Part shown: piece after piece, positions 1-9,573 of the stretch
Numbering within the stretch: position 1 is the first letter of the stretch
Layout of the letters: each line of letters begins with the position of its first letter
Assembly (NCBI GenBank): GCA_964611645.1
Contig: CAZTAO010000068.1
Coordinates: forward strand, 1 to 22,607
Direction of reading: 5' to 3'
Length of the DNA stretch: 22,607 bases
DNA from: CAZTAO01 sp964611645
GTDB lineage: Bacteria > Armatimonadota > UBA5829
The notes under the pieces: generated by a model
The model's database searches: none
The model's input: only the letters and a program-made list of their open reading frames with translations
What the model was told of the DNA's origin: nothing
Translations under genes and position numbers: made by a program

Positions 1-3000
1 AATTGCTCTTCTTGCGGGTTGCGCTTGTGGCCTTCCTTTACATAGAGGGCGAGGACGCCCAGAACGTGATCGCCGGACAGGATGGGCACGCAGTAGTGCC
101 CGTGCGGCTTCATGCCATCATAGCGCGTGTCGTGCGCTTCGTCCACGCGATCCACAAACTGAGTGGTTCTAGTTTCAGCGGCCTTTCCGCAGATGCACCG
201 ACCATACGGTACAGTGGCGCATATTGACGAAAGGGCTTCAGTGAAGCCTCTGTGGGCCTCCACGCGCAGGAGTTTGTTCGCCTCGTCGGCCAAGAATATG
301 GCCCCTCTCGATTCAAATGCCAGCCACTCCAGAGAAAGGATTAGCTTCAGCGCGCGGTCCATGAACTCCCTGTCTGTCCTCTTCTCCATAGACAGCCTTA
401 GCAAGGAGCCCATGGCGTTCTGCATCTCGTGATTTAGCAGAAGCTCGCTCTCCGCCTGCTTCCGCTCGGTGATGTCTTTGTCCACACCGCGGTAACCCTT
501 CAGGCTCCCCTCATTGTCCAGTATGGGCACGCCATTGGTCAGCAGGCAAACCCTCTCGCCATTCTCCTTGATATTCCAGTTCTCCAGGTCGACTATGGGC
601 GCTTTATCCGCCGCGATCTTCTTGAATATGGCTCCTACCCTCTTACGCTCTTTGGAATCCATGAAATCAAACGGCGTCTTCCCGATTATGCTTTCCGGAG
701 ATCTCCCTAGAAGCTCAAGGCCCTTCTGCGAGGAGAAGGTATAGACTCCCTTCTCGTCCGCCTCCCACACCCAGTCGGCTGTGCTGAATATAACACCTCT
801 CAGCCGCGCTTCGCTCTCTTGCAGCGCCTCCTGCGCCTGCTTGCGCGCGGTGACATCGCGGACAAAGACCAAATGCGCGCCTCTTGCCTGATAGCCTATG
901 GCGACAGCGGTGGTCTCAACCGGCACCCGCGACCCATCCAGACGCAGGTACTCCTGGTCCATGAGGGGAGCCGGTTCGCCGGTTATGCATTGAGACTGAA
1001 TTCGCTGCACTATGCCATCGCGGTACTCGGGAGCCATCCGATCCATAAACTCCTTGCCCAGCAGGTCTTCGGGGCAAGATGCGCCCAGGAGGCTCACCAT
1101 GGCCTCGTTCACGTACACAAACCGACCTTCGCTCTGCACGAAAATGGCGTCGGGCGCGGCTTCAAACAGAGATCGGAAGCGCGCCTCGCTTTCGCGCAGC
1201 GCCTCCTGCGCAAGCTTGCGTCTGGTGATGTCCTGTAAGAAAGCCACGATGCGTCCACCTTCGGCATCCTGGTACTTGAGGCTTACGGCTACATCGTAGA
1301 GGCTTCCGTCCTTGCGGCGGTGCTGGGAGTCAAAACGTTTCTCCCCTTGGGCGACTACGGTTCGGATCTGGTCGGCGGTATCCTCATCAGATTCCGAGGC
1401 TTCCAGATCAGAAACGCGCATACTCAGCAGTTCCTGCTCGCTGTATCCGCTCATGCGGCAATACGCCTCATTGACCTCCAGAATCCTCCCTTGCATGTCC
1501 ACCAGCCAGAAGCCGTCAATGGCTGTGTGCAGGATGGTTCTATGCCGTTCTTCGCTCTCCCGCAGCGCCTCCTCAGCCTGCTTGCGCTCGGTGATGTCGC
1601 GGTGGAAGCACTGAACGACCGACTGACCGCCCTGAGCGATCACGCTGGCGGACACTTCAAGCGGGAATATGTGACCGTCCTTGTGAAAGTGCTCCACCTC
1701 GAACGTCAGAGGCTCCCCTGCCAGGAGGCGGCTCATCCGCTCAGGCATACGGTTGATACTCTCCGGCGTGTCCAGGTCTCGCAAGCTCATCTGTAGCAGT
1801 TCGGCCTGGCTGTAGCCGTGCATGCGAGCGAACGATTCGTTGACCTCGATCAGCATCCCTTCCGTGGTGATGACGAACACTCCGTCATTCGCCCGGTCGA
1901 ACAAGACCCGATAGCGCTCCTCGCGTTCCCTTAGTGCTTCTTCTGCCTGCTTGCGCGCGGTAATGTCGCGCCCGATGCCCAGCACGCCGATGAGCTTTCC
2001 CCGAGTGTCAAACATCGGAGTCTTGATGGTTTCCAGCAATACCCGATGGCCGTCGTCCGAGAAAGTGACCCATTCTTCGTTGCTGGTGGGCTTCCCCGCA
2101 ATCAGGGCATTGCGATCATGCTCGCGGAATGAGTCGGCAAGCTCCGGGTTCACAAAGTCGTAGTCGGTCTTTCCGACGATCTCTTCTTCCCTTGCGCCGA
2201 AGAAACGCTCGAACATCGGATTGCACGAGAGGTAGACGCCATCCTTGTTTTTCAGCCAGACCAGGTCGGGGATGGTCTGCACAAGAGTGCGAAGACGGGC
2301 CTCACTCTCTCGCAGCGCTATCTCCGCCAGCTTGCGTTCGGTGATGTCCAGGTCGAGGCCGACTACACTGCGGACCGCACCAGTTTCATCCAAAACCGGG
2401 TCGGTAGTGCATTGGATGTATCGGATGGAGCCATCGGGGTGGGCGATCCTGTACTCCACCAAGTCTCTGCACTTTTCCGCGATTACTCGCTCCAGCGATG
2501 CCTGCGCGCGAGTACGATCTTCCGGCACTACCATCTCCAGCCACATCTCGTGGGTTGGCGCTGTTTCTCGTGGAATGCCGAACATATCGTGAGTCCGTGC
2601 GTCCCAGACAGAAGTGTTGGTTCTGAGGTCCAGCCCCCAGATTCCCATCGAACCGGACGCAACCGCCGTGGAAAGCCGCTCCTCGCTTTGCCGCAGAGAC
2701 TCTTCTGACAGCTTGCGCTGCGTGATGTTCTCGTGCGCAATGGCGACCCTGTGAGAGCCGATTCCGGCGAAGTGTGTGACGCGCGCGACAAACCAGCGCT
2801 GCACATGAGGAGAGTGGCAAGGGTACTCCATCTCGAATTCGGCTTGCGCGCCGGACAAGACTCTGCGGATTCCCGCTGCAAAGACCTGCGCCATTTCGGA
2901 TTCCGGGCCGATGACTGCATTGCAGACCCCAAGGTAGTCCGCCCCGATGCCCAGATTGCCCGTCGCAGGCGCGTTGGCTTCGGCGGAATCCAGCCATGCC

Positions 3001-3659
3001 TTGTTCACTGCCAGTATAATCCCACGCTCGTCGAGCACGCACAAATGAGCAGACAAGGAGTCTATTGTCGACTGGGCAAACTCACGGCTCTCACGAAGTT
3101 CCCTGTCGGCCCGCATGTGCTCTGTAAGGTCGATAACCGCGATGCGGCACTCCTCGCTATTCGCGGGCGCCGCCCCCTCTATGCGCACGCTGATCGGCAT
3201 GCCCGTTCCAGTCAACATTACCGCATCACAAACCTGCCTCTTCGAGTGTTCAAACGTGCTGTCTAGAAAGGCATTGAATCCAGGGCGAGTTTCGGGTGAG
3301 ACCAGAAGTCTGAAGCGCCGGTCTACCAGCTTGGAGCGTTCTACTCCAAGCAGGGTTGCACCGGTCAGGTTCGACCGACGGATGGTGCCCAGGCGATCGA
3401 GAGTGAAGTAGCCAACTGGAGCAAAGTCGTAGAGGTCGGTGTACAAGTCCAGATTTGTCTCTGCGTCAGCGTGCGCCAGCCTAAGTTCGTCGTTCTGCAT
3501 CTCCAGCTCGATCTGGTGGACCTGTAGTTCGTGGACCAGCCGCAACGCGTCCTGTTCCGCCGCGGGCGCTTGAGCTTCGGCTCCGGTCGCAGCCAGCTTC
3601 TCTTCCGCCCGCCGCCTCAGTTCAGCGGCATCTGCTGACATGTCCTTGTCCCTATTCAT
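1..3659 (-). CDS. Eight-PAS plus GAF sensory protein, 3' end beyond the left edge
   Basis: Reading the minus strand from the ATG at 3659 gives 1219 codons with no stop up to base 1, so the C-terminus lies outside the window. After an N-terminal helical stretch (residues 10-70, ending HELQVHQIELEMQNDELR) come eight PAS domains at about 76-178, 193-312, 327-443, 455-568, 583-690, 706-813, 827-938 and 953-1065. Most are joined by the usual signalling-helix linkers (DITERKQAEEALRESEERYR type). A GAF domain begins near 1095 and carries GRCICGKAA and HYCVPI. No membrane segment is seen, so it is probably cytoplasmic. The ATG overlaps the stop of the upstream cheB-cheR gene by 8 bp and has GAGGAGG upstream, so translational coupling is likely. 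The last 150 residues closely match the segment just before the phosphatase domain of the gene ending at 6781. The missing output could therefore be SpoIIE-like, but this is inference, and a kinase is also possible. Confidence 0.9.
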   Translation of the reverse strand, partial: MNRDKDMSADAAELRRRAEEKLAATGAEAQAPAAEQDALRLVHELQVHQIELEMQNDELRLAHADAETNLDLYTDLYDFAPVGYFTLDRLGTIRRSNLTGATLLGVERSKLVDRRFRLLVSPETRPGFNAFLDSTFEHSKRQVCDAVMLTGTGMPISVRIEGAAPANSEECRIAVIDLTEHMRADRELRESREFAQSTIDSLSAHLCVLDERGIILAVNKAWLDSAEANAPATGNLGIGADYLGVCNAVIGPESEMAQVFAAGIRRVLSGAQAEFEMEYPCHSPHVQRWFVARVTHFAGIGSHRVAIAHENITQRKLSEESLRQSEERLSTAVASGSMGIWGLDLRTNTSVWDARTHDMFGIPRETAPTHEMWLEMVVPEDRTRAQASLERVIAEKCRDLVEYRIAHPDGSIRYIQCTTDPVLDETGAVRSVVGLDLDITERKLAEIALRESEARLRTLVQTIPDLVWLKNKDGVYLSCNPMFERFFGAREEEIVGKTDYDFVNPELADSFREHDRNALIAGKPTSNEEWVTFSDDGHRVLLETIKTPMFDTRGKLIGVLGIGRDITARKQAEEALREREERYRVLFDRANDGVFVITTEGMLIEVNESFARMHGYSQAELLQMSLRDLDTPESINRMPERMSRLLAGEPLTFEVEHFHKDGHIFPLEVSASVIAQGGQSVVQCFHRDITERKQAEEALRESEERHRTILHTAIDGFWLVDMQGRILEVNEAYCRMSGYSEQELLSMRVSDLEASESDEDTADQIRTVVAQGEKRFDSQHRRKDGSLYDVAVSLKYQDAEGGRIVAFLQDITRRKLAQEALRESEARFRSLFEAAPDAIFVQSEGRFVYVNEAMVSLLGASCPEDLLGKEFMDRMAPEYRDGIVQRIQSQCITGEPAPLMDQEYLRLDGSRVPVETTAVAIGYQARGAHLVFVRDVTARKQAQEALQESEARLRGVIFSTADWVWEADEKGVYTFSSQKGLELLGRSPESIIGKTPFDFMDSKERKRVGAIFKKIAADKAPIVDLENWNIKENGERVCLLTNGVPILDNEGSLKGYRGVDKDITERKQAESELLLNHEMQNAMGSLLRLSMEKRTDREFMDRALKLILSLEWLAFESRGAIFLADEANKLLRVEAHRGFTEALSSICATVPYGRCICGKAAETRTTQFVDRVDEAHDTRYDGMKPHGHYCVPILSGDHVLGVLALYVKEGHKRNPQEEQ

Positions 3660-6600
3660 GATGTGGCGGCCTCCTCGGACTCTGCGCTGCTCCATCTCTC
3701 GCTTCGCTCTCTCGCAACCCCTTTTTCGCCTCTTCGGTTGAGATCATTGCCTGGAAGAAGACGGAAATGCCGTCCGCTTCCGGAGAGACACGTACATTGT
3801 ACCAACCCGCGAACGGCTCGACACCGAAATTTGTCTCAAAAGACAAGGGTATCTTCTCATTCAGCGCCTGGCGATACTTGTCTTCAAGAATAGACCCCCT
3901 GGCTTCGGGGAATACGTCAAATAGATAGTTTCCAAGCACCGCCGGTCTCTTGCGGTTCAGAACCTTCTCCGCTACCGAGTTGAAATAGGTCACTCGCAGA
4001 TTGTTGTCCAGTGAGAAATACGCATCGCTGGTGTTCTCCAGGATATTGCTGATTCTTCCCGAAGTCTTACGGAGTTCTGCCTCCAGCGTCTTGGAGACGG
4101 TGATGTCCGTGAACGTGATAACCACGCCGTCGAACTTGTCCTTAACTGTTCGATACGGCATTATACGCACGGCAAACCATTTTCCGTCACGGGTGGATAC
4201 CTGTTTCTCCGCGAGAATCAGCGTCCGCAAGACCTCCTTCGCATCATCGGAGAGTTCCGGGTAGAGCATGTCGGAAGCGATGTCGGTAATGGGGCGGCCC
4301 ACGTCGCCGGGGATCAGCCGAAGTATCTTTGTCGCCTCGGAAGTGAAGCGCCGCACCAGGAGTTTCCCATCGAGGAATAGGGTTGCGATGTTCGTGCTGT
4401 TTAGCAGGTTGTTCATGTCGTCGCTTGTTCTCGAAAGCTCATCTACCTTAGCCTGCAGTTCGCTGTTGACCGTCTGAAGCTCTTCGTTCAGGGATTGCAT
4501 CTCTTCTCTTGAAGTGCTCAATTCTTCGTTGGTGGATTGGAGCTCCTCATTACCGGACTGCAGTTCTTCGTTGGCAGACCTGAGTTCTTCCTGAGAGGTC
4601 TGCATCTCTTCCCGGACGCCCTGCAGTTCCTCGTGGGCATGCCAGAGTTCCGACTCTGTCTCCGCCAGCCTGGAGTGACCGCGCGCGGCGCGCTTGGCTC
4701 CGCTCCGCGCCGTCGTCTCAGGGGCCGGCTCCGCATCCGCAAAGACAATAATCACCATCCCTCGCAGCGCCTCCGGCTCCTCAATGGTCTGGATTGTAAG
4801 GTCAACTGTCTGCGCGCCGCCGTTAGCGCCAACTCTCAGGTTCCGCAGGACGATCTTCTCTTTCTGGCGGAGCGCCTTCTGGAACGCGCCGATAAGCTCG
4901 TAGCGCAGTCCCTCGCGAGCCATCACGAAGATGTTCCAGTTGGCCTTTCCCGCAGCGGGCTCCAAATACTTCCCTGTTCGCCCGCTGATGTAGAGGACGT
5001 CGCCCTTGTTGTTGACAAGCACGGCAGCCGGTGAGTAGCTCTGCAGGAGCAGTTGGTCGGCCAGCGACTGCATGTTGGCTCCGGAGCTTGGCCATTCGTG
5101 CTGACGAGGCGTCCTCGCCGGGGGCGGCACGAATGCGAGTGGAAAATGAACGGGTTCCAATGCCATAGCAGACTCGAGCCGTTCATAGAGCCTCGATTTG
5201 CCATCCGATGACCTGAACAAGTCGGTGAACCCACCGACCGTCTCCGAACTGCCCAGGAGTAATACGCCACCGGGTCTCATACTGTAATGCAGCAGCCGCA
5301 AGACCATCTTCTGCAAGTCGTGCTCCATGTAGATCAGCAGGTTTCGGCAAGTGACGATGTCCAGCTTGGTAAACGGCGGGTCTTTGATGACGTCTTGCAG
5401 TGCGAAGATCACCATTTCACGAATTTCTTTGTTGACACGGTAACAGCCCTGGTCTTGAGTGAAAAACCGGCTCAGACGCTCCGGTGACACATCGGCGGCG
5501 ATGTTTGCCGGATACACACCCTGCCTCGCGCGGTCGATGGCGTCCTTGTCCAGGTCGGTCGCAAATACCTGCAGCGTGAATCTGTCTTTCGGCTTGGCTT
5601 TCTCCATTGCCTCCTTGAAAACGATGGCCAGAGAATACGCCTCCTCTCCAGTCGAGCAGCCGACCACCCAAGCCCGAAGCTCTCGGCTGGACTGGCTCTT
5701 GGCCAGAAGTGCGGGGATGGCTGTGTCTCTCAACCGGTCCCATTCCTCCGGATCGCGGAAAAAGCTGGTCACACCGATCAGGAGTTCCTTGAAAAGCAGG
5801 TCCAACTCAGCGGGATTCTCCTGCAAGTAACGAACGTATTGGCCTATCTTGTCTATCTGATGGATGCCCATTCGTCGTTCTATTCGACGGTATAGGGTGG
5901 TCTTCTTGTATTGAAAGAAGTCGTGGCTCGTGTGCGCCCGCAGGAGAGCAATGACCTTTTCCAGCCCGCTATTGGCCTTATCGGTCGTGGCTAACTCGGG
6001 CGCGGCAATCGGGCGAATGTGTCCAAGATACGCGATGATCTTCCTTGGCAGTTCCTCCGCCGGAGCCACGATGTCTACAAGCCCGGCGTTTATGGCGCTG
6101 CGGGGCATTCCGTCAAACTTGGCCGTGGCTGGGTCTTGAGCCAGCGCCACTCCAGCTTTGTCTTTGATAGCTCTGAGGCCCAACGTGCCGTCCGACCCCA
6201 TGCCTGACAGGATCACGCCGATTGCATTGCCTTGCATGTCTTCGGCGAGGGAGGAGAGAAATGAGTCAATGGGCAGGCGCAGGCCACGAGGCGCAACAGG
6301 CTCCATCAGATGCAGAACTCGGTGCAGGATGGACATGTCCTTGTTAGGCGGGATCACGTAGACGCAGTTTGGCTCAACCTGTTGCTGTTCCGTCACCTGG
6401 ACGACATTCATAGTGGTGGCGCGCTGAAGAAGTTCCGGCATGATGCCTTTGTGCGTCGGGTCCAGGTGTTGCACAATCACAAACGCCATTCCGCTGCCAT
6501 CCGGCACGTTTCCCAGAAACTGTTCCAGCGCCTCCAACCCCCCGGCGGAAGCGCCGATGCCAACTATAGGGAAATGGGCATTGCCACTGCGCTGGTCGTT

Positions 6601-6684
6601 AGCGTGTTCTTCCACCGCTACTTCGCGTAAGGCTTCGACAGGTTCTGTACCCAAGTTCTGATCCTTGCTAGACTTCTGTCCCAT
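3652..6684 (-). CDS. CheB-CheR fusion with PAS domains and central coiled coil
   Basis: This 1010-residue protein joins a protein-glutamate methylesterase to a SAM-dependent glutamate methyltransferase, the two opposing enzymes of chemoreceptor adaptation. The CheB domain is at about 38-225, with the Ser in GIGASAGG (S46), the His in VQHLD (H73) and the Asp in SGMGSDG (D165). The CheR helical domain is at 240-305 and its SAM-binding domain at 335-505, with WVVGCSTGEEAYSLA, FATDLDK and TCRNLLIYM. PAS-like domains follow at about 545-655, 757-865 and 875-985. A heptad-rich coiled coil (672-755) carries repeated EELQS(T/G)NEEL units. There is no CheB receiver domain and no kinase domain, although many relatives continue into a histidine kinase. 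An upstream in-frame ATG at 6705 lacks a ribosome-binding site, whereas 6684 has AAGGAG. No MCP or CheA gene is nearby, so the substrate is unknown. Confidence 0.95.
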   Translation of the reverse strand: MGQKSSKDQNLGTEPVEALREVAVEEHANDQRSGNAHFPIVGIGASAGGLEALEQFLGNVPDGSGMAFVIVQHLDPTHKGIMPELLQRATTMNVVQVTEQQQVEPNCVYVIPPNKDMSILHRVLHLMEPVAPRGLRLPIDSFLSSLAEDMQGNAIGVILSGMGSDGTLGLRAIKDKAGVALAQDPATAKFDGMPRSAINAGLVDIVAPAEELPRKIIAYLGHIRPIAAPELATTDKANSGLEKVIALLRAHTSHDFFQYKKTTLYRRIERRMGIHQIDKIGQYVRYLQENPAELDLLFKELLIGVTSFFRDPEEWDRLRDTAIPALLAKSQSSRELRAWVVGCSTGEEAYSLAIVFKEAMEKAKPKDRFTLQVFATDLDKDAIDRARQGVYPANIAADVSPERLSRFFTQDQGCYRVNKEIREMVIFALQDVIKDPPFTKLDIVTCRNLLIYMEHDLQKMVLRLLHYSMRPGGVLLLGSSETVGGFTDLFRSSDGKSRLYERLESAMALEPVHFPLAFVPPPARTPRQHEWPSSGANMQSLADQLLLQSYSPAAVLVNNKGDVLYISGRTGKYLEPAAGKANWNIFVMAREGLRYELIGAFQKALRQKEKIVLRNLRVGANGGAQTVDLTIQTIEEPEALRGMVIIVFADAEPAPETTARSGAKRAARGHSRLAETESELWHAHEELQGVREEMQTSQEELRSANEELQSGNEELQSTNEELSTSREEMQSLNEELQTVNSELQAKVDELSRTSDDMNNLLNSTNIATLFLDGKLLVRRFTSEATKILRLIPGDVGRPITDIASDMLYPELSDDAKEVLRTLILAEKQVSTRDGKWFAVRIMPYRTVKDKFDGVVITFTDITVSKTLEAELRKTSGRISNILENTSDAYFSLDNNLRVTYFNSVAEKVLNRKRPAVLGNYLFDVFPEARGSILEDKYRQALNEKIPLSFETNFGVEPFAGWYNVRVSPEADGISVFFQAMISTEEAKKGLRESEARDGAAQSPRRPPHHE
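3670..3676 (-). promoter_or_regulatory. Shine-Dalgarno for the eight-PAS gene
   Basis: GAGGAGG on the minus strand lies 10 nt before the ATG at 3659. It sits inside the 3' end of the cheB-cheR reading frame and supports this start. The start and the upstream stop share the string ATGAATAG. Confidence 0.6.
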
Positions 6685-6691
6685 CCTGCAT

Positions 6692-6697
6692 CTCCTT
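6692..6697 (-). promoter_or_regulatory. Shine-Dalgarno for cheB-cheR
   Basis: AAGGAG on the minus strand sits 7 nt before the ATG at 6684. It decides between this start and the in-frame ATG at 6705. Confidence 0.6.
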
Positions 6698-6746
6698 GGT
6701 TCCATTAGTTGCCTGCAGCGCTTCGATCAGGCCTTGTTATTGCTGA

Positions 6747-6776
6747 AGTATACTCTGTTTATGAATGCACGTCGAA
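6747..6776 (-). promoter_or_regulatory. Possible sigma-70-type promoter before cheB-cheR
   Basis: In the 96-bp gap between the phosphatase gene and cheB-cheR, the minus strand has TTCGAC (6771-6776), an 18-nt spacer, and TATACT (6747-6752). The -35 match is poor, so this could be chance. If real, cheB-cheR and the PAS gene could be transcribed separately from the phosphatase gene. Confidence 0.25.
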
Positions 6777-6780
6777 CTTC

Positions 6781-9573
6781 CTACCCCGTCTTTCCCAGTT
6801 TCCTGATAACAAGTACTACCACATCGTCGCGCAGTATACCTTCCGCAAACTCTGATGCGTCCCGCAGTATTGCACTGGCAATCTCCTCGGCGGAAGCTCC
6901 CACGTTTTCGGACAGGCATCGCTCGATGCCTTCCGGCCCGAACTGTTCATAGTGGTCAGCCTTGCGAGACTCCGTTATGCCGTCGGTCACCATCACGAGC
7001 ACATCCCCCGCCTGAAGAATCCGGGTGGCTTCCGTATAGGCGGACCTGGTCAAGCCGCTGAACATCGGCCCGCCTGCAGTAAGGTACTCGGTCCTGCCGT
7101 CCGAGCTTGCCAGAAGTGGCGGCTCGTGGCCTGCGTTGGCGTACTTCAGTTCCCCGGCAGAAATGTCCAGCGTGGCAAAGAACGCAGTAAGCGTATGGTT
7201 CTCGGTCTCGGCGTCTCTGTCAAGCACTTCGCCCAGGAGAGTCATTACCCTCGACGGTCGCCCACCCATAAACGCGTAGCTTCTCAGCGCGTGCCTCACG
7301 GTGGCAACGCGCACTGCCGCCAGCAGGCCCTTGCCCGCTACATCGCCCACCGCGATCCCGAGTTTGCCTTGACCGAGGTCAAGTATATCGTAGAAGTCGC
7401 CGCATACTTCAGCCTCCGACAGCGCTGGCTTATACCTGGCGGCAATCTCATATCCCTGCGGCTGCGCGGGCATCTGGTTGGGGATCAGTGTTCGTTGCAG
7501 CACCTCGGCTATATGACGATCTCGCTCGGCTACCACGGCTAGCGATTCCTGCGCCAGCTTGCGATCTATGGTTGCAGCAAGGATGTTGGCGATGCTCTTG
7601 AGAAACGCTTCTTCGCGGGAGGTCCGTGTGTGACTTTCCTTTACCCACAAAGTGAGGACACCCAGAATGTTGTCACCTGACAAGATGGGCACACAGTAGT
7701 GCCCGTGTGGCATCATGCCGTCGAAGCGGATGTTGTGCTGCTCGTCCAGGCAATCCGAAAACGCGATAGTCCGCGTCTTTGCGGCCTTCCCGCACATGCA
7801 ATGACCAAACGGAACGACGGAGCAGAGAGTGAGCAGCTCTTTGCCATAGCCTCTGTGCGCTACCATGCGCAGGAGTTCGTTCGTCTCGTCAGCCAGGAAT
7901 ATGGAGCCTTTCGACAGAAGCGCCAACCACTTGAGGGAAAGGACCATGTCAAGCGAACGGTCCAGGAATTCCGTCGTGCTAATCTCCTCCATTGACAGTC
8001 TCAGCAAGGCGTTCATTGCGGTCTGCATGTCGTGGTTCAGGATAAGCTCATTTTCCGCGCGCTTGCGCTTGGTAATGTCATGCACTGCTGCCTGGAGGAA
8101 AGCCTTGCCACCTTGTTCCACCCTGCTGAGGAGCACCTCGGCGGAAAAATCTTCGCCTGCTATTCGCCGGTGAGTCCACTCAAAGAAGCAAGACCCTTCG
8201 CGCATGGCCGTTTCGATCATTTCTTTGGCTTTGTCGGCGGATGCGCGCCCATCCGACTGAAACTCGGGAGACGCTTCCCAGGGGGCGAGAGAAGTGAACG
8301 CCTGGGCATCCTTCGCCCTGAACATATCCACCGTTGCCTGGTTGCACGATTTGAACGCCCAGGAAGGAGGCTCAAGGGTCATGATGGCGTCATGGGTGCT
8401 TTCGAAAAGGGCTTTGTGTCTCTCTTCGCTCTCCCTCAGCGCCTCTTGGGATTGCCGCTGCATCAGCGCCAGGCCGATACCCGTGCAGATATCCTCGAAA
8501 TGCTCAACCATCTCAAGCGTCAAACGATTCGCCTTGTGGTCGTTGAAATGCAGCAGTCCTACAATCTCCTGGTTTGCGCGGATAGGGATGAGAGCAACGG
8601 AAAGGAAGCCATCGTGTATGCAGCGGTTCCTTGGGTGAAGCCTTGGGTCCTCTTCGACCGGCATGTCCAGTAGTGGCAGCGAATTGTTTATCCAGAAGCT
8701 TCCGCCAGATGTGAAGAGAGGGTTCGCAGGGTCGGTCTTACCGGAGATCACCAGGCCGCAGGTGCATTCCAGGCTGATGGCACCATTCTTGTCCCTGCAG
8801 ACACCGCCCTTCTTGTCTAGGACAACCAACGTATTCTCCGTGAGCAGGAAATCATCGGAGAAGCCGTCCTGGGCATAATATGGGAAGTCGTCGCCGTTCT
8901 TCAGGCGAAGCCCAACGGCGTCGAACCCTGTCTCGAGCTTGATCACAGCGAGAACATGGTTGATTGTATCAGCCATGCTCAGAGGGGCGTTCAGGATACT
9001 CAGGATCTCAGTGAAAAGGTGCTGCCGGCGCTCCAGCAGCTTGCGTTCGGTGATGTCAACGAAGCTCTCGAGCAGATGTTCCCTTCCGTGAAGCATCACA
9101 GGTACCACGGTCTTTAGTATCTGACGTTCGTTGCCGTCCGCGGTTAGCAGGACCCGTTCGGAGTTGTCTACATGCTGATGAAGGTCAGTCACCGGGCAGC
9201 GCCCTTTCTCTGCCGGGCAGATGAACCTGTGGCACTCCGCACCCACGATCCGTTCCCTTGTATCTCCGATCAGCTCAGCGGCAGCCGGGTTAACATCCAC
9301 AATGGTGTGTGTTTGCGGATCGATGACCACGATCCCGGTTTGCACGGTTTCGAGAATGGTTTTCAGCCTGGCTTGCTCTTCCTGGAACTGCCGACCTGTC
9401 TCACTCTGTGCTGGGGTGTCAGATGACATTTCAGAGACGCTTGCCGGCTTGTTTGCCTCGATGACTCGATTGTATTCATCGCTCGAGGGGCTGGTCAAGC
9501 TCCTCGCCGACCCACGCCCAAGCGTCCGGGGCTGCTTTGTTACCTGCTTCTTGATCCTGCTCGTATCGCTCAT
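6781..9573 (-). CDS. PAS-GAF-PAS-GAF sensor with SpoIIE/PP2C-type phosphatase output
   Basis: This soluble 930-residue protein has PAS at about 63-178, GAF at 195-372, PAS at 385-502, a second GAF at 535-672, and a SpoIIE-type serine phosphatase at 700-928. The metal-binding acidic residues of the phosphatase are visible in VCGDFYDIL (about 724-732), VGDVAGKG (742-749), TDGITE (863-868) and LRDDVVVLV. Such proteins (RsbU-like) dephosphorylate anti-sigma-factor antagonists in partner-switching systems, but no such partner is in the window. The first PAS has three clustered Cys (C114, C119, C126). The first GAF has LECTCG and RNRC, and the second has GHCMCG and HYC. I prefer the ATG at 9573, preceded by GAGG with moderate spacing. 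Upstream in-frame candidates (ATG 9609, TTG 9627) have no ribosome-binding site and fall in an AT-rich promoter-like region. It is the first gene of a likely three-gene operon with cheB-cheR and the eight-PAS gene. Confidence 0.93.
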   Translation of the reverse strand: MSDTSRIKKQVTKQPRTLGRGSARSLTSPSSDEYNRVIEANKPASVSEMSSDTPAQSETGRQFQEEQARLKTILETVQTGIVVIDPQTHTIVDVNPAAAELIGDTRERIVGAECHRFICPAEKGRCPVTDLHQHVDNSERVLLTADGNERQILKTVVPVMLHGREHLLESFVDITERKLLERRQHLFTEILSILNAPLSMADTINHVLAVIKLETGFDAVGLRLKNGDDFPYYAQDGFSDDFLLTENTLVVLDKKGGVCRDKNGAISLECTCGLVISGKTDPANPLFTSGGSFWINNSLPLLDMPVEEDPRLHPRNRCIHDGFLSVALIPIRANQEIVGLLHFNDHKANRLTLEMVEHFEDICTGIGLALMQRQSQEALRESEERHKALFESTHDAIMTLEPPSWAFKSCNQATVDMFRAKDAQAFTSLAPWEASPEFQSDGRASADKAKEMIETAMREGSCFFEWTHRRIAGEDFSAEVLLSRVEQGGKAFLQAAVHDITKRKRAENELILNHDMQTAMNALLRLSMEEISTTEFLDRSLDMVLSLKWLALLSKGSIFLADETNELLRMVAHRGYGKELLTLCSVVPFGHCMCGKAAKTRTIAFSDCLDEQHNIRFDGMMPHGHYCVPILSGDNILGVLTLWVKESHTRTSREEAFLKSIANILAATIDRKLAQESLAVVAERDRHIAEVLQRTLIPNQMPAQPQGYEIAARYKPALSEAEVCGDFYDILDLGQGKLGIAVGDVAGKGLLAAVRVATVRHALRSYAFMGGRPSRVMTLLGEVLDRDAETENHTLTAFFATLDISAGELKYANAGHEPPLLASSDGRTEYLTAGGPMFSGLTRSAYTEATRILQAGDVLVMVTDGITESRKADHYEQFGPEGIERCLSENVGASAEEIASAILRDASEFAEGILRDDVVVLVIRKLGKTG

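Noticed and set aside
2386..3042. Minus-strand open frame within the eight-PAS gene
   Set aside because: It is an alternate frame of the PAS gene with Arg/Ser-rich composition; the PAS frame is continuous through it.
3640..3680. Frameshift joining cheB-cheR to the eight-PAS gene
   Set aside because: The downstream gene has its own GAGGAGG and ATG and a typical N-terminal helix before PAS1, so two overlapping genes is the simpler reading, although fused relatives exist.
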